Shown piece after piece: positions 10,650 through 22,697 of a stretch of DNA of 64,000 nt. The position numbers were made by a program, and so were the translations under genes. Source of the DNA: Moniliella sp. 'wahieum' (Eukaryota; Basidiomycota; Moniliellomycetes; Moniliellales; Moniliellaceae); contig RSEE01000033.1 in the NCBI GenBank assembly GCA_003971905.1, positions 263,001 to 327,000 of the forward strand, given 5' to 3'. Each line of letters begins with the position of its first letter. Position 1 is the first letter of the stretch. The notes beneath the pieces were generated by a model. That model did no database searches and was not told where the DNA came from. It worked only from the letters and a program-made list of their open reading frames with translations.

Positions 10650-12520
10650 ATGTCTGAGTACTATAAGGAGCTCCTCGAATCGGCCGACACCGACATCGGC
10701 GTCCTGCCCGAATCGGTGTACCAGGCAGCGCTGCCATGGCCTGTTGCATGGCTGCGCCATCGCCTCATTTCGCGCCTCCCCGCCGAGAGCAAGCTGCTCG
10801 CGCGGCACCAAGCAGCAATGCGCAAGCGCTTGGGCCATTGGGGCGACGTGTTTTTTGTCTACACGTCCATCCTCGGCACCCATAGCTTCTTCCTCGTCTT
10901 TCTTCCCCTCACATTTTGGCTTGGCGCCCAGCGCAATGGCCGTGGCCTCGTTGCGGTGACTGCGTTGGGCTGCTGGATCGCCTCGGTGGCCAAAGACCTG
11001 CTCTGCCTACCCCGACCCTATGCTCCGCCCATGCGTCGTTTGGCCATTGGCACCCACCACCTTGAGTACGGCTTCCCTTCGACCCACACGACAAATTGCG
11101 TGAGCATGGCCTATATGGCTGGTTTTTATTGCGCGACCGCGCCAACGCCGCCCTCGCCCCCGACTCGTTCCTCCCCACCCGTACCTTCCTGGGTGCCAGT
11201 GGTGATCGGGATTGCGCTGGCTGTGTACGCGATGAGCGTCAGTTATGGACGTGTCTATGCGGGCATGCACAGCTTGATGGACGTGGGTGGAGGTGCGCTG
11301 CTGGGCGCCGGGGTGATCCCGGTGCAACGCGCGCTCCAGCGCTGGCTCGAACCGCACCTGATCAACCCTTCGTTCTGGGTTCCCACCAGCATCACTACTG
11401 TCTTTCTTCTGCTCGTCATCATCCACCCCCAGCCCGTTGAGGACTGCCCCTGCTTTGAAGATGCGGTTGCCTTTATGGCCGTCCTGGCTGGTGTCAATCT
11501 GGGCCGTTGGTTTGGCTTCCGCGTAGGCTGGCTTGTGGCAGACGATGACCCACTGCATATGCGTGCCAAGATGGATCTCGTTGTACCACCGTGTCCAACC
11601 GGATCACCTGGGGCCAAGGTCCGTTTCAATCCGTGGTCGAGGGTGCGTTTGACCTATGGCGGATCCACATCAACCCCGTGTTGGGCGTCCCGCCACCAGG
11701 GGTGGCAGAGGCATGGAAACCGCGGGCACAGATGATTGTGCCGACATTGGTGGTCGTGCTAGGGATTGCCCAGATGATCACCGTCCGCTTGGTTGCCAAA
11801 AGCTTGTCACGCACGCTATTGCCGCCCTTGTTCAACGCAGCGCAGCGGGCTACCCAGGGCTTGGCCATGCTCCCGCCGCCACTACACCCCGGCCCAAGAG
11901 TACGGCGGCGTCGTTCCCCAACGTGCACTTAGCCCCACCCCGTCCATTCTGGACGATTATGAATGGCGCCTGCCTACACCACTGCCTCAGTCGCCTGCAT
12001 CTGCGCCCGCCCTTCGCTCACCTTCTCCCCTCTCAGCCAGGCTCATGGCATCTTCGCCGCTTCAACTCAACCCGACCCCCCCGCTGGTGGAGGCCAACCT
12101 GCGCGCCAACACCACCGCCTTGGCGGAAAAAGAAGGAAAGGGCGGCGGGGGGGCCGAAGAGAGCGATGTGGACGCCGGTCCCACTTCAGCTTCGGCTGAT
12201 GGGCTGCGCAGGCGGATCCGGAGCGAACGGCGACGGGATCGTCTTCTGTTTCTCTCCCTGCTGCTGATGAGGAGCTGTCCAACAAGACGAGGGTCATTCT
12301 CCACGATGTGGATGGTACGTATACTTGCAGCTGTTACAACAGCGGGCGAGGCCGGTGAGGCCTGAGGGTTGGAAGTCCTACGTACTGATGTGCATCTATC
12401 CTGTTCCTTTGCTCTGCGCAGTGCTCACCAAGTTTATCACATACACCTCCATCGGGTTACTATGGATCGACCTGGATTCCCGTCCTGTTCCAACGGCTGG
12501 GATGGCTCCCCTTGCCCTGA
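10650..12520 (+). CDS. LCB3: Long-chain-base (sphingosine) 1-phosphate phosphatase, LCB3 type
   Basis: An integral ER membrane phosphatase of the PAP2 superfamily; it removes phosphate from (dihydro)sphingosine 1-phosphate so that the base can return to ceramide synthesis. The tripartite motif is visible: KDLLCLPRP, then the PSTHT box, then YGRVYAGMHSLMD with the catalytic His. The hydrophobic helices lie where expected. The C-terminal part has a Ser/Pro-rich linker and a final conserved block, HDVDVLTKFITYTSIG followed by IPVLFQRLGW. One intron, 12315-12421, lies inside that block. The reading needs four single-base corrections: near 11590 (-1), 11871 (+1), 12236 (-1) and 12457 (+1). With them the protein is about 588 residues and ends at the TGA at 12518. 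The start was chosen as the first ATG before the conserved amphipathic N-terminus. The gene symbol is by family resemblance. Confidence 0.85.
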
Positions 12521-12985
12521 TTATGGATGGCCAGGACCTCCCCGGCTCTCTCGCCTTGTCATCGCTTCTCTCATCTTATCATCGTTGCTGTGGGCGTTGT
12601 AGACATCATTCTGGCGAGCCGAATGAGCTGAAGCGCGCGGGGGGACGTTGGAGGAGGTAACCAATTGAGCATGTGATTCTTGGCAAAGCTGTTTCACCAC
12701 AATTTACCATGTTCACTTACCTGTCTGTCTTCCTATCCTCCTGTAGAAACAAGCAAGCTCCCTTTCTGATCGCATCTCCCCGATTGCCCGCAATGAGCAT
12801 GATGCGCATGATGGTAGTACATGCCACTGATCTCGGGTCCCCTTTTCTGTGGGGTTTGGATGGGAAAAGCAACGTGCTGGGCATCAAGAATGGAGGGTGG
12901 TGTGCTTCACCACATCAGGTTCATTGTGTGTCGGGCGAGCTTTGTGTACAAGGGCATCATGGACGTGTGTGCCCCTCATCAATAG
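12521..12985. other. Intergenic between convergent LCB3 and TauD-1
   Basis: A short convergent gap holding two 3' ends. Nothing else was recognised. Confidence 0.4.
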
Positions 12986-14366
12986 TTACCCTTCTCCCAC
13001 GTCGCCTTCTCCCATGCCTCGAGAGGCCACTTGAGATTCTTGTTTTGGAAAAGAGAGCCCACCGGGGTTGGAGAGCGTCGGGAATAGCACGTGCTTCTCA
13101 TCATTCCGCAACCAAAGTCGCAGCAAGTGGTCGCTGCTTCTCTTCACTGTCCAAAGGCATTGCGGGCGTGGAAAACTTGGAGGTTGTTGATAAATTCCAA
13201 GTCGCCCTTCTGTAGATCAAGGTGAATGAACCGGTCGGCCGCAGTAAAGTGGAGCCCATCGAGTGAAATGTGCTTGTCATACGGCAATTCCACTGTCTGG
13301 TCCAACCGCACCCCTTCAAAGAAATTGAACCACGGACGACGGGAATATTGCGCGAGGATGCGTCCCTTGTACCAGTGGAATAGAGGGACAGGCTTATGCC
13401 CGCCCCACTCCCAGCTCTTGTCTGTCAGCACGTTCAGTAGGTCGGGTCGGTTCTCGGCAAACCAATTGTATACGCTGCCTACTGATGCCACCTGGCTCAG
13501 GCCACCTTCGGCAGCAGGGCTCAGAGTAAAGAGAGAAACAATGTCTCCTGCATCAGTGTGAGCCACTTGATTTCCAGACGTCTGGCCTGAAGTATGATGA
13601 AATATATGTGAGTTCCGACTAGATTCTCTTAAGATGATGTCAGTCAGACTTAAGCACGGTACAACGTACCCTTCAGCGTGATTGCAGGGCGGTCTTCTTT
13701 CTTGAACTTGGTCAAGTCGCGCAGGTGGAGTATCGCCTTGTCTTTGTGCTGGGCCAGGCGGGTTTCGCCAATGTACGAAGCTACGCCCGCATAAACGATA
13801 ATCTGCTCCTCCCGACTCCATTGGTCAGGATCCAATCCACGGAAAACTTGAATCCCCACCCCATTCAGGATCTTGTCGGCCGAAGCATGGAGCACTTTAC
13901 CAAACGTGGGCAGAGGGAACGTGTCCTGCGAGATGGCATCAAAGTTGTACGGCGTTTTCTCTGTGGCGACTGGCAGCGCCTTAAAATGCTCCAGTGCCGT
14001 CTGCACTTCCTCCTTGTCACGCTTACTCAGCTCATACAACCATTTCTCGGGTTCGTGTTGCAGCACATTCCCGTCCCACACGGCTGGTCCCTCGACACGG
14101 AGAGGAAGACCAGAGGAACGGAACTTGTCAAAGGCTTCTTGGCGCTTGACCGCCGGTTGTGCTGCCCATTTGGCCTGGTCGACCTTCCAAAGAGCCTCGT
14201 TCGGTTCGTACGGTGTACCAAACAGACGCTCTTGGATCACCTTTTCGTCCACGTTTGGGTCGTATTCCAGCTTAGAGGATGGTTGCTGTAACTTGACTCC
14301 ATCCAGCTTTGACGAAAGGCTAGTCACACCGATGTGCGCAGAGGGGGCGACGGATACAGCGGCCAT
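12986..14366 (-). CDS. TauD/TfdA-type Fe(II)/2-oxoglutarate dioxygenase 1
   Basis: A non-haem iron dioxygenase of the clavaminate synthase-like/TauD fold; it would oxidise a small substrate using 2-oxoglutarate and O2. Two exons: 14366-13670 and 13586-12986. The metal-binding HTD is in VAHTDAGDIV just after the intron. The distal His is in NLQVFHARNAF, and the oxoglutarate-binding Arg lies in HLLRLWLRN near the C-terminus. Length is about 430 residues. Two frame corrections are needed close to the end, around 13150 and 13130; without them translation stops right after the distal His and the Arg would be lost. The substrate cannot be told from the sequence; taurine or another sulfonate is only a family-level guess. 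It is 1.4 kb downstream-facing from the UNC93-like transporter, on the same strand, and a second dioxygenase lies beyond that transporter. Confidence 0.85.
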
Positions 14367-15761
14367 ACTGATTGGGGATCGAAGTGTCCTTGTGTAGTTG
14401 GGGAGAGGTGGGGGGAATGGAAGCGGTTTGAGGATATATATGAAAGGCGTGGACGCTACACCGCATCACTTATAAATACTGGAGAGTGGCGAGAGGAACA
14501 TGCTGGTCCGAGCGTTCGCTGTGGGGAATAGAATTGCCTGAAGTAGACGAAGTCCTTCGGACGCAATAGGTCTCCATCGGTATATACGCATCAGGCGTTT
14601 TAGGCTTTTCATAAGCCCGTGTAAGCAATCGAGTTGCGCAATCGCGTACGAATGGCTTATCATATCTAGAGAGCTTGACGCCTATGAAGATGATCCATTG
14701 AGAGTACTGAAAGTGAACGGACTCCTTTTGAGCACTGTGCGCATCTGAATTCGACTGTGGGATATACTTAGGTCTCTCATTACAACGCTTATCAATATAC
14801 CATTGAGATATGGTATCGTATCTTGATCTGCTCTCGGTCGGTTACTATCTCGTGTCTATATACAACAGTTAGCGCTTTCGCCATCATCAAAACGTTACCC
14901 CGCGTTTGTTTTTGAGCACGGTGCAGTTAGATATAGTAAGTACCTCTTCCTCCTTCATTGACATCTTCTGCACGGACATCTTCAGGCTTCAGCTTCACTT
15001 CACTCACTTCCTTTGAATATTGACCATCAACTAAGGATCAATCTGTTTATTAACGACCACAAATATCCATGGCGTGCTTCCTTCATCAGTTTCATCGATC
15101 ATCGATCACACTGCCGTACAAATAGTAGGGTTGTCTGGACTAGTCTGACTTACAATGTTTAACTTATTTTGCGAGGGTTCGCCCTAAAGTTTTTCGCCCT
15201 CAAGTTGCCGGGCGACACGGGCTTTTATTGGTTGGGCTGTGTTGGGAAAAAGGTTCCACTGGGAGACTATGTGCACCCCCATCAGCTCGCCCATTGTCCA
15301 CCTGTCTCCAGTATAATCATTTTTCCCTTGAGACATGCTTGAAGACTTGTGTTTCACCACTAATACTACATTGAATTCTCACATGTTGTCTGAACCTCCG
15401 TACGCTCTCCGTATATAGGAGTGATCCCTAGTCGTACGACCCAACAAAGAGAAAAGTACCCCGCCGTGACCGTGACAGTAGGCTTTTGATGCTCGTGCTT
15501 ATCCTTGACATTTGGATTGAGGTACTCGGTACTCATTCAACCTAGGACAGACTACGAACAGGCATTCTTTGTACACACAAGCGTTACCCTCCCGTTTTGG
15601 CTTTCGTATCGGTGCATCAGAGCCATTCAAGGACTCTTCAACACTGCTCCAACTACATTACCTGGCAGTCGGGATCCAAGCAGTAGCAATTGAATACAGC
15701 AAGGCATTGGTATCAACATTGCAGAGAGATCAAAGAAAGAGATGATTATATAGCCAGACAG
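14367..15761. other. AT-richer intergenic stretch
   Basis: No gene was recognised between the dioxygenase and the transporter. The stretch is visibly richer in A/T than its surroundings and has ATCGATC words near 15096. Confidence 0.4.
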
Positions 15762-17395
15762 CTAATGGCCCGTCGTTTCTTGGGGCAATTCGTGCATAAC
15801 AACCGAATCAGCAACACGCTGCTTCTCGTCATTAGTTTGCAAAAATGAGGGTGCGTTGGAAGCGGAGCTGTCCTTCTCATCTTGAGAGGCCTGGTCGCTG
15901 AGGGCAGGGCTTTCTCCAGAGTATGTGTTGCTTTCGTCGTCGGACCGAGACGAGGGAATGCTGAAGACAGCGTATGTAGTAGGGATCAAAGCCACCCCCC
16001 ACAACGCGAATGCAAGAATCTCCTGGCCGAGCAAAGAGAAATTGGTTGCACCAGCAACATAACTGAACGTAGACCCGACACTTTCGAATGAACGCAAGAT
16101 CCCGATTTCACGCTCAATCGAGCCAGGGACATGAGGGAAGACACCCACCAGCCAGTAGACAAAGGTGAGCTGTGCCTCATACATGAACCTAAGAAATGAA
16201 CCAGATTGTTTGTTAGAAAAACACAGACCTTCGGTAAAAGAGAAAGCGTACTTACTTCCACAGAAGGTAGAGGGCAAAAGCATTGTTAAACGCGCCATTG
16301 TTCGTGCCGTAGTCGGCAACGTGTTTTTCACCAGAAGATGTCGTGCGATGACTAGACCAATAGACCTCGGTAACTGTCATCCAGACCCAAAGTCCAGTAG
16401 TGATGCTGCCGAGGGCAAACCAAATGTTACGTGCGCGTACACGGGGGCTTTCACCCAGAGCTTTCCAGTCCATGACAAGGCCAGATAGAACATCCGCCAA
16501 CAGGTTAAAGATGGCAGTTAGGAGGGAAGCGAGACTCCGAGTCCGGACTGAAAATGTGGTAGCGAGGAAGTTAGATTGTACCACTGTACCCACATTCCAC
16601 AGATAAAGACAGGAATAAGGGCAAGAATATGGGGCGTTACAAGGGCGCGCCCCAAAGCTTTGGTCTCTTTCCACGGTGTCGTTTGGCTTCTCGTCACGTA
16701 AGGCACCTTCGATCCATCCGGTCGACGAACACGCTTGACTGGGGAAAGGAGAAGGGCGGCAGGTACTCCAATGCACTGGACGCCAACCAAACAAAGGTAC
16801 GTAGTTGGTGACACATGGCCAGCACCCTTGGAACCATGGCGAAGGTTAACGGCACAAGAGATTGCACCACCAATCAAGGGGCCCCCGTTGCGCAGAACCA
16901 TCCATACTGAAATGTAGCGTCCACGCTGAGAAGGAAGAGGGTATCCCACAGCGATGGCCCCTTCGCTGGCCCAGAAGAGCGATGCGCCGATGCCACACAG
17001 AGCAGCCCCAAACAACATGTACCATTCGGTGCCGTAGCGGTTATTCACGTACAATGAAGAGGCATACGGAGTGTAGAAGATTGCACCGAGGACAAGTGCC
17101 CATTTGTTCCCAATCAGCGAGTTGGCCAATATCCCAGCCAGAGAACATCCTGGGATCATGATCCCATAAGTCAAGGCTGTGCTTGCGTTGTACAACCAGG
17201 GGCGGCTAGACCACCGGCTCCTAGACCGTTGATGGCAGTCCATATCCCAGGCTCTGCCAGCGCAACCAACCCCACAAGCACAACCTGAAAGAGTACCGAT
17301 CGATAACACTTGATGAACCCAGGACTGGCAATGGCCTCAAAGCGGTCGTTCATCCGGTCGCCCACCGCATCGAGACGCGTAAGGGTATTGCCCAT
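15762..17395 (-). CDS. UNC93-like major facilitator transporter
   Basis: A polytopic membrane protein of the fungal UNC93-like branch of the MFS. From an N-terminal MGNTLTRLDAV it runs through WTAINGLGAGG, then YNASTALTYG, a run of helices with GASLFWASEGAI and QRGRYISVWM, and the second half with RNIWFALGS and QLTFVYWLVG. It ends in an acidic, Ser-rich tail. One intron, 16189-16255, splits WK-FMYEA. Two -1 frameshifts are needed, near 17199-17202 (in a G4 run, C4 on the coding strand) and near 16568-16571. With these the protein is about 520 residues, normal for the family. UNC93-like members in fungi are poorly characterised, so the cargo is unknown. Its position between two TauD-like oxygenases suggests uptake or efflux of their substrate or product; that is inference from context only. 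Confidence 0.85.
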
Positions 17396-19642
17396 GCTGT
17401 GTAAGCACACGGTGGGATGCAGAGAACAGGTGGTGGTGGTGGTGAGAAGGGGTGGATGTATCCGTTTGGATCTTTTGCGTCCCTCAGGTGGATAACCCGC
17501 TAATATAACTGAAGAACTCGATCGCATCGCCTGTATGCTGTAGAGAAGGCTCCAATGATTAATGACAGGAAATGGCGTGCTATACGTGCCTTCGTACTGC
17601 AAATATTGCCACAGTGAAGCACTTTTTCAATCATGTTAATCACGTTCATCGTTCAGGCTCTCAGGTCTTAGATCGACCTCAAGCGCCAAGCCGCAAATGT
17701 TTCTAGCTCCAGCCGGTGGCGATAAACCCGACAAGGGCTTTCTCTGTGCAGCACCCAAGACAGCACCTTACAGGAGGCTCTTGCACTGTGTGATGCGGAA
17801 ACTGACGATGGATGATCGATGATCGATGAGTTTACTCGCTAAAGCTTAAACATCGAAATATCGATCGTGTATCATTCGCTCGCGTGCGGAAGACTGGCTC
17901 GCTGCGCGGCAACATGTGCGACACAGGCACCAATGCATTCTACGTACATCCTCCCGACTTCGGCTTGATTCCGCCGGCTTCGCAATACACAGGTCGGGAG
18001 CAAGATTGTGGAGAGATGCGCATTATGTCGTGCGAGAGAACACGAGCGAGGATCCGTCTACTGGATTTGGCGCAGGAGTACTTCTGCACCGCTTGCACTG
18101 TGTCCATTCTTCCGCACATCAGTCGTTGACATCAACAAAGGCTATGTCCTTCGGATCCAGTTGCCCCGGTATATCAAAAGTGGGCGCCACACGCATTTTG
18201 AGGCAAGGGACATATGCAGGGCGTGACAAATGAAAAGCGACGGGGGTAATGCAAAGGCAATTAAAAACAATGAAGTGGGTGTGTGTGGGGGGGGGGGGGG
18301 GGGGGGCTCTCACAGATGAAAATGATATATTCACTCGGACTATATCCGGTTTATAATTAAGGGAGAATGGCAGGAGCCGGAGGTTCCTGTGAAGATCTGC
18401 AAATGTGATGAGAACAAAGCAATATATACATAGGAATCGTTGAATGGCGTCGCCGTTATCTATAGTTTTCTAGGATTCGCGATTTTGACGAAGAGAAGAG
18501 GAGTGAAGCTTGAAGACAGAGATGGAAGGCTGCCCGGCCGGTGAGCTCTGGTTACAGAGAGGTTGATGGCATCGAAATGGAATGGGACACCTTTTGGGTG
18601 AGTCAGCGACTATGGGGGGATGCCGTTGGTTGTTGCTTTTTCTGCAAGAATGCGTGTCTCTTCAAACCCGGAGAAGAGCTGTATGTTGGGCGGGAGGTGC
18701 CGAGGAGGTTTAGCCGGTGTCAAGACGTAGAGAGGAAAGAGTGGGAATATCTACATAGACTGCTTTGCCCCCCCATAGCCCCTATATTCAAAGCGTCGTC
18801 AACATCTGACATCATGATGCGTGCATGATGCATGAAGTGCCGAGGAGAGAAGAATTGGGTGTGGGGGCTGGGGGAACGGGGGGGAGATCGGCGAGATTAC
18901 ACCGTGTTTCTTGACAGATTAGATTTACGGGTGTGGGGGCGAATTGCTCTGTGGGGTCAAGTTGTGTAACAAAGCCCGGGTATATATACGCAAAAAGGCT
19001 CATTAGCATCAGGCTTAGCCTGCTGATGCGCTGATGATGTGATAATCGATAATCGTTGCCGAGGAGCTCTTAGCGCGCGCTGGAGCTTAGGTGCCTGAGG
19101 CCTGAGGCTCAGGCTGGAATATTGAGGCTTGAAGCTCGGAGCTTGGAGGCACGCTGAGTGCTGGTTGAAAGCCTCTTCCATCTGCGATGCCATGGCGTGC
19201 TACTAGCTATTGCTACGCTTCTGTTCCGGTGGCGCAACAGCGATTGGGGTGATCGATGAGAAGATGATATCCATGGTCGATGATCATCGATCAATATTCA
19301 ATGACGCGTGACGATGGGCACCGTGCAAAAAAGGCCCTGTCACTTCATGCGTAATGCCACACATACGTCCGGTCACCGGTCACCGGTTATGCAACATGCG
19401 TCACATCACGCTTCACGACGAGCATGCCATTTCTCGGATTCACACCATCTAGTAGCCGGTGCACTCCCCGCCTGTCCCCTTGGCTATACCTCTGGTCGTA
19501 TATCCATCTAGCAGATCCGGTGTAAGAATGCTCTCAGCCCAGCTCTCCTATAAGAAGCACCTGCTGGAGTACTCGTCGCCCCACCCCTCCCACCAACCCT
19601 CTCATTTCTACCACTTCCGCTATACCACACCCAATCGCCTTT
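17396..19642. other. Intergenic, 2.2 kb
   Basis: No gene could be supported. A frame at about 17884-18129 looks somewhat protein-like in composition but matches nothing I know. ATCGATGATCG words occur at 17810-17830 and 19245-19290, GCTTGAAGC words near 19120, and GGTCACCGGT words near 19375. Confidence 0.4.
18287..18306. repeat. G20 homopolymer
   Basis: About 20 consecutive G follow a short GT repeat. Its true length is uncertain because runs of this kind are the places where this sequence looks least reliable. Confidence 0.8.
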
Positions 19643-21126
19643 ATGTCTGCTGCGGCGCTCAACACTACAACCCCTTTGGAAGGCGTTAGCATCAGCCACA
19701 ACGACCCTGTTTTCTTCGCCGCTGGCCACGCCCCGTTCCAGAGAGAACTCGTTTATCGTCGCTCTGACGACGAGTCCGACCCAACTGTTGTTCGGACTCA
19801 GTTTCCTGGAGTCCTGAACCCAGAGTCTGCCACTGGCGCCAAAGCGGAGGTGGGGATTGATGCCCTTCTTTCCGCGGCGGAAGCTCTAGGGGCTCAGCCG
19901 GACCACCACACCCCGCAATCCGATAATGACGACCAGGTAAGTATATATACCTCTCTTCTCAACATTTGCATGGCCTTGTTGACACCTTTGTTTACCGTCT
20001 CTCTTTTTACAGTCTCAGCTACGCAAGCTACTTGATGCTTCTGGAGGAGCGCTCCTGTTCCGCGACACGCCACTGCGGACGGCAGATGACTTCTCCCGCT
20101 TTGTTCATGCGCTCGCGAAAGGGGGCAATTGGACATACCACGTCGACAAGGGGCTCATGGTTCTTCGCTTCGTTCATGCTCCCAATGTAGCTACGGCCAA
20201 TGAGGGCCCTCCGCATGTGCCTATTGGTTCCCACAACGAGTATGGGCTGAGCTCACACTATCCAAGTTACGCCTTCTTCTTCTGTGTCTCCCAGCCCACC
20301 AAGGGAGGCGAAACACCCATCGCGTCTTCCTTGGAGATTCTTGATCAGCTCAAAGCACGTAGCTCCGCTTTTGTTAAGGCTGTGCGCGACCGCGGCGTTC
20401 GCTTTTCCATTCACCATCAGCGTGATGTAATTCAAGGCTCCCTCCAGTACGTATTGCAACAGGCACAATGACTGGGGATTTGGTGGGCAATACTAATCAA
20501 TTCTTTCGTGATAGGGGCAACGCACTGTTAAAGGCAGATGCATTTGGCCCTTCGGACGGACGTTCGACGGATGACTTGACGGAAGAACAAGTTCATTCCA
20601 TTGTGGATGCTAATGTCAAAGCGTTGGGTGCAGAGGGAGGGTGGAAGCCAAATGTGCCCCCACAGGAGGCTGCAGCGTTGCCTGCTTGGCAACAACGAGG
20701 CTTCAACGCTGAGTGGCTTCCGGATGGATCGATACTTTCCCATCAGCGTGTACCCGGAGTGCGCCCTCACCCGTGGCTGGGTCGAGAGACGTTTTTCAAC
20801 AACATGCACAACCGTTTTTGGTACAGCCAGCTGCATGAAGCCGCCTCTCCCCCCACGTGAGCAAGATCGAGAAGACCAAGACGGGTGCACCCGTGTACCA
20901 GTACCCGCCTTACATTGCTGGCTCAGACGCTACGACGGACCCTGACACGCTTGTAGACCCAGAGTGGACCCAACTCTTGAACGAGGTCACAGCACAGGTC
21001 CAAGTGGAAGTGGCCTGGCAGCCAGGGGATGTTCTGCTTCTGGATAATCTTTCTGTGCAACATGCTCGGCGCCCTTGGGAGGGGCCGCGTAAGCTACTGG
21101 CTAGTTTCTGGGATGGCCCCAAGTGA
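19643..21126 (+). CDS. TauD/TfdA-type Fe(II)/2-oxoglutarate dioxygenase 2
   Basis: A second dioxygenase of the TauD superfamily, from a different branch than the first. Exons are 19643-19936, 20013-20446 and 20515-21126; the second intron has a TACTAATC branch site. The metal-binding motif is HNE in GSHNEYGLSSHYP, followed by the family segment FFFCVSQPTKGGETPI. Further on comes the GDVLLLDN strand, then QHARRPWEGPRKLL with the distal His and the oxoglutarate-binding Arg. Length is about 446 residues. One -1 frameshift lies in the C6 run 20849-20854; adding one C joins both halves. HxE rather than HxD resembles asparagine-oxygenase-like members, so hydroxylation of an amino acid or peptide-like substrate is possible, but this is inference. 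It faces away from the UNC93-like gene, 2.2 kb apart. Confidence 0.87.
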
Positions 21127-22114
21127 GAAAGCACTCACAGCACGCGCCGCCTGAAGACTTTTGCGGTCGTAGAATACATGATGGCACGTTTTCAAGATTC
21201 ATACCTATGCTTTAAGGGGGGTATGTTTTAGCATGGGCCGATAGGGTCGAGCCTTCGTTCGGATGAGTGCGGCCCCCGGGTTGGTGTACAGTTAGGAGTA
21301 GATAAGATTATTAGCATGTGGTTCGCAAGAAAATTGACAGTATTCATATGTTCCCCACAGCGGGGCCGGCGGCAGTCGTGCGGGGAGGGCATCCCGGGCA
21401 GTGTGCTGGATACCCTTGTCATTCTCTTCGTCAGAACTAGAGCGGGGTGTGCCAGGTTGCTACTGTGAGATATCATCGGTTAACACTCAGTCGTCCCCTC
21501 AGGAGTGGCTGTTCATAATGCTGCGGCAGTTTGCTCATGAGTCTTGGGCAACGTGGTACCTAACACCCCCGCATCAGTTTCAGCGGACTTCGTGTTGTCG
21601 GTGCCGAAAAGGAAATTGATTTTGCTTGCAGACTGATTTTGCTTGAGCGCAGGAAAACCCTCACCGATAGTAATCTCATTGGAGATCGTCATCGCTCACA
21701 TGTCTACCAACACGTTCATTCGTATCCCCGCACGCTACGTTGATGGGTTTGGAAGCGAACTACGCAGTGGGAGCCAGAGGCTCAGGGTCTCTGATACCTC
21801 AGGGTCTGTTTCCGGCACTCCCGGTGTTGTTCGCCCACGCATGCACGATGTGAGCATGCGAACACAGCTGTGATATATCACTGTGGGCAACCCCCTTGAA
21901 TAATTCCTAATCTTGAGATACTGCATCATGGCTCCGGGTATCAGGCACCTACACAGATCGCAACAGCACCAAGAATTCAAATCGGCACTATCTACCGGTA
22001 AAGGTCCGTGGGTTGGAAAGGAGGTACATGATGTTCCAGCAGGTCAAACGCACTGCTGCACACACATACAAGAAGGGGGAGGGGAAGGAGACCAGAAGAA
22101 GCGAGAAGGGAGGT
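21127..22114. other. Intergenic between convergent TauD-2 and BAP31
   Basis: Two 3' ends face each other. No further gene was recognised. Confidence 0.4.
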
Positions 22115-22697
22115 TTACAGCTTCTTCTTCTCCTCCGGCTGGGATGGGGGAGGAGGAGGCGGAACTGTGCCGCTGGTCGGGGCAAGCGGCCCATGCTTGG
22201 CCTTGAACTCGCGGTTCTCTCCCTCGAGCGCTACATTCTCTTGCACAATGGAGAAAGTGAGAGCAAGAACAATGGAGAGGAAGAGGCAGAAACCGGTGAT
22301 GTAAAAGTTGCGCTGGGTGTAAAAGAGTTTGATGAGTTCGCCACCGGGCTGGGTATTGTACGAATAGTCGGCGGTCAGCTTGCCAGCCTTACGAAGGCGG
22401 TGCTCCTCCTGGGCCTTCATCAGACGGCTAACGGCGTCGATAAAGAGAACGCCGACAAAGATGAAAGAGATCTTGATGCCATAGAGGATCTGGGCTACGA
22501 CCGGGTTGAGGGCAAGGAAGTGGATGAGCTTCTTACGCGCGACGTAGGGGATGGGGCAGATAAGGACAAAGAAGAAGGCCATCTCAAGGCCAGGAGCAGA
22601 AAGCAAACTGGGCTGGGTTAGGACGAGTAGGCCCGACAACGCGCGCGATGGGGCGGGGGCAGAGGGCAGAAGACGCACTGGTGTAGGGGAGCGACAT
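22115..22697 (-). CDS. Bap31/Yet family ER membrane protein
   Basis: An ER transmembrane protein of the BAP31/YET family, which helps sort and export membrane proteins from the ER. A tiny first exon, 22697-22679 (MSLPYT plus one base), is joined over an intron, 22678-22608, to the main exon. The core has the family helix EMAFFFVLICPIPYVARKKL, then YGIKISFIFVGVLFIDAV and a third helix FYITGFCLFLSIVLAL. After a short linker come a proline run and the Lys-rich end EEKKKL, which fits a dilysine (KKxx) ER-retrieval signal. One -1 correction is needed just before EMAF, near 22590. At about 170 residues it is at the short end for the family: the C-terminal coiled coil is reduced. Confidence 0.85.

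Noticed and set aside
17884-18233. Two overlapping protein-like frames
   Set aside because: Composition is suggestive of a gene remnant, but no family or splice structure could be recognised.
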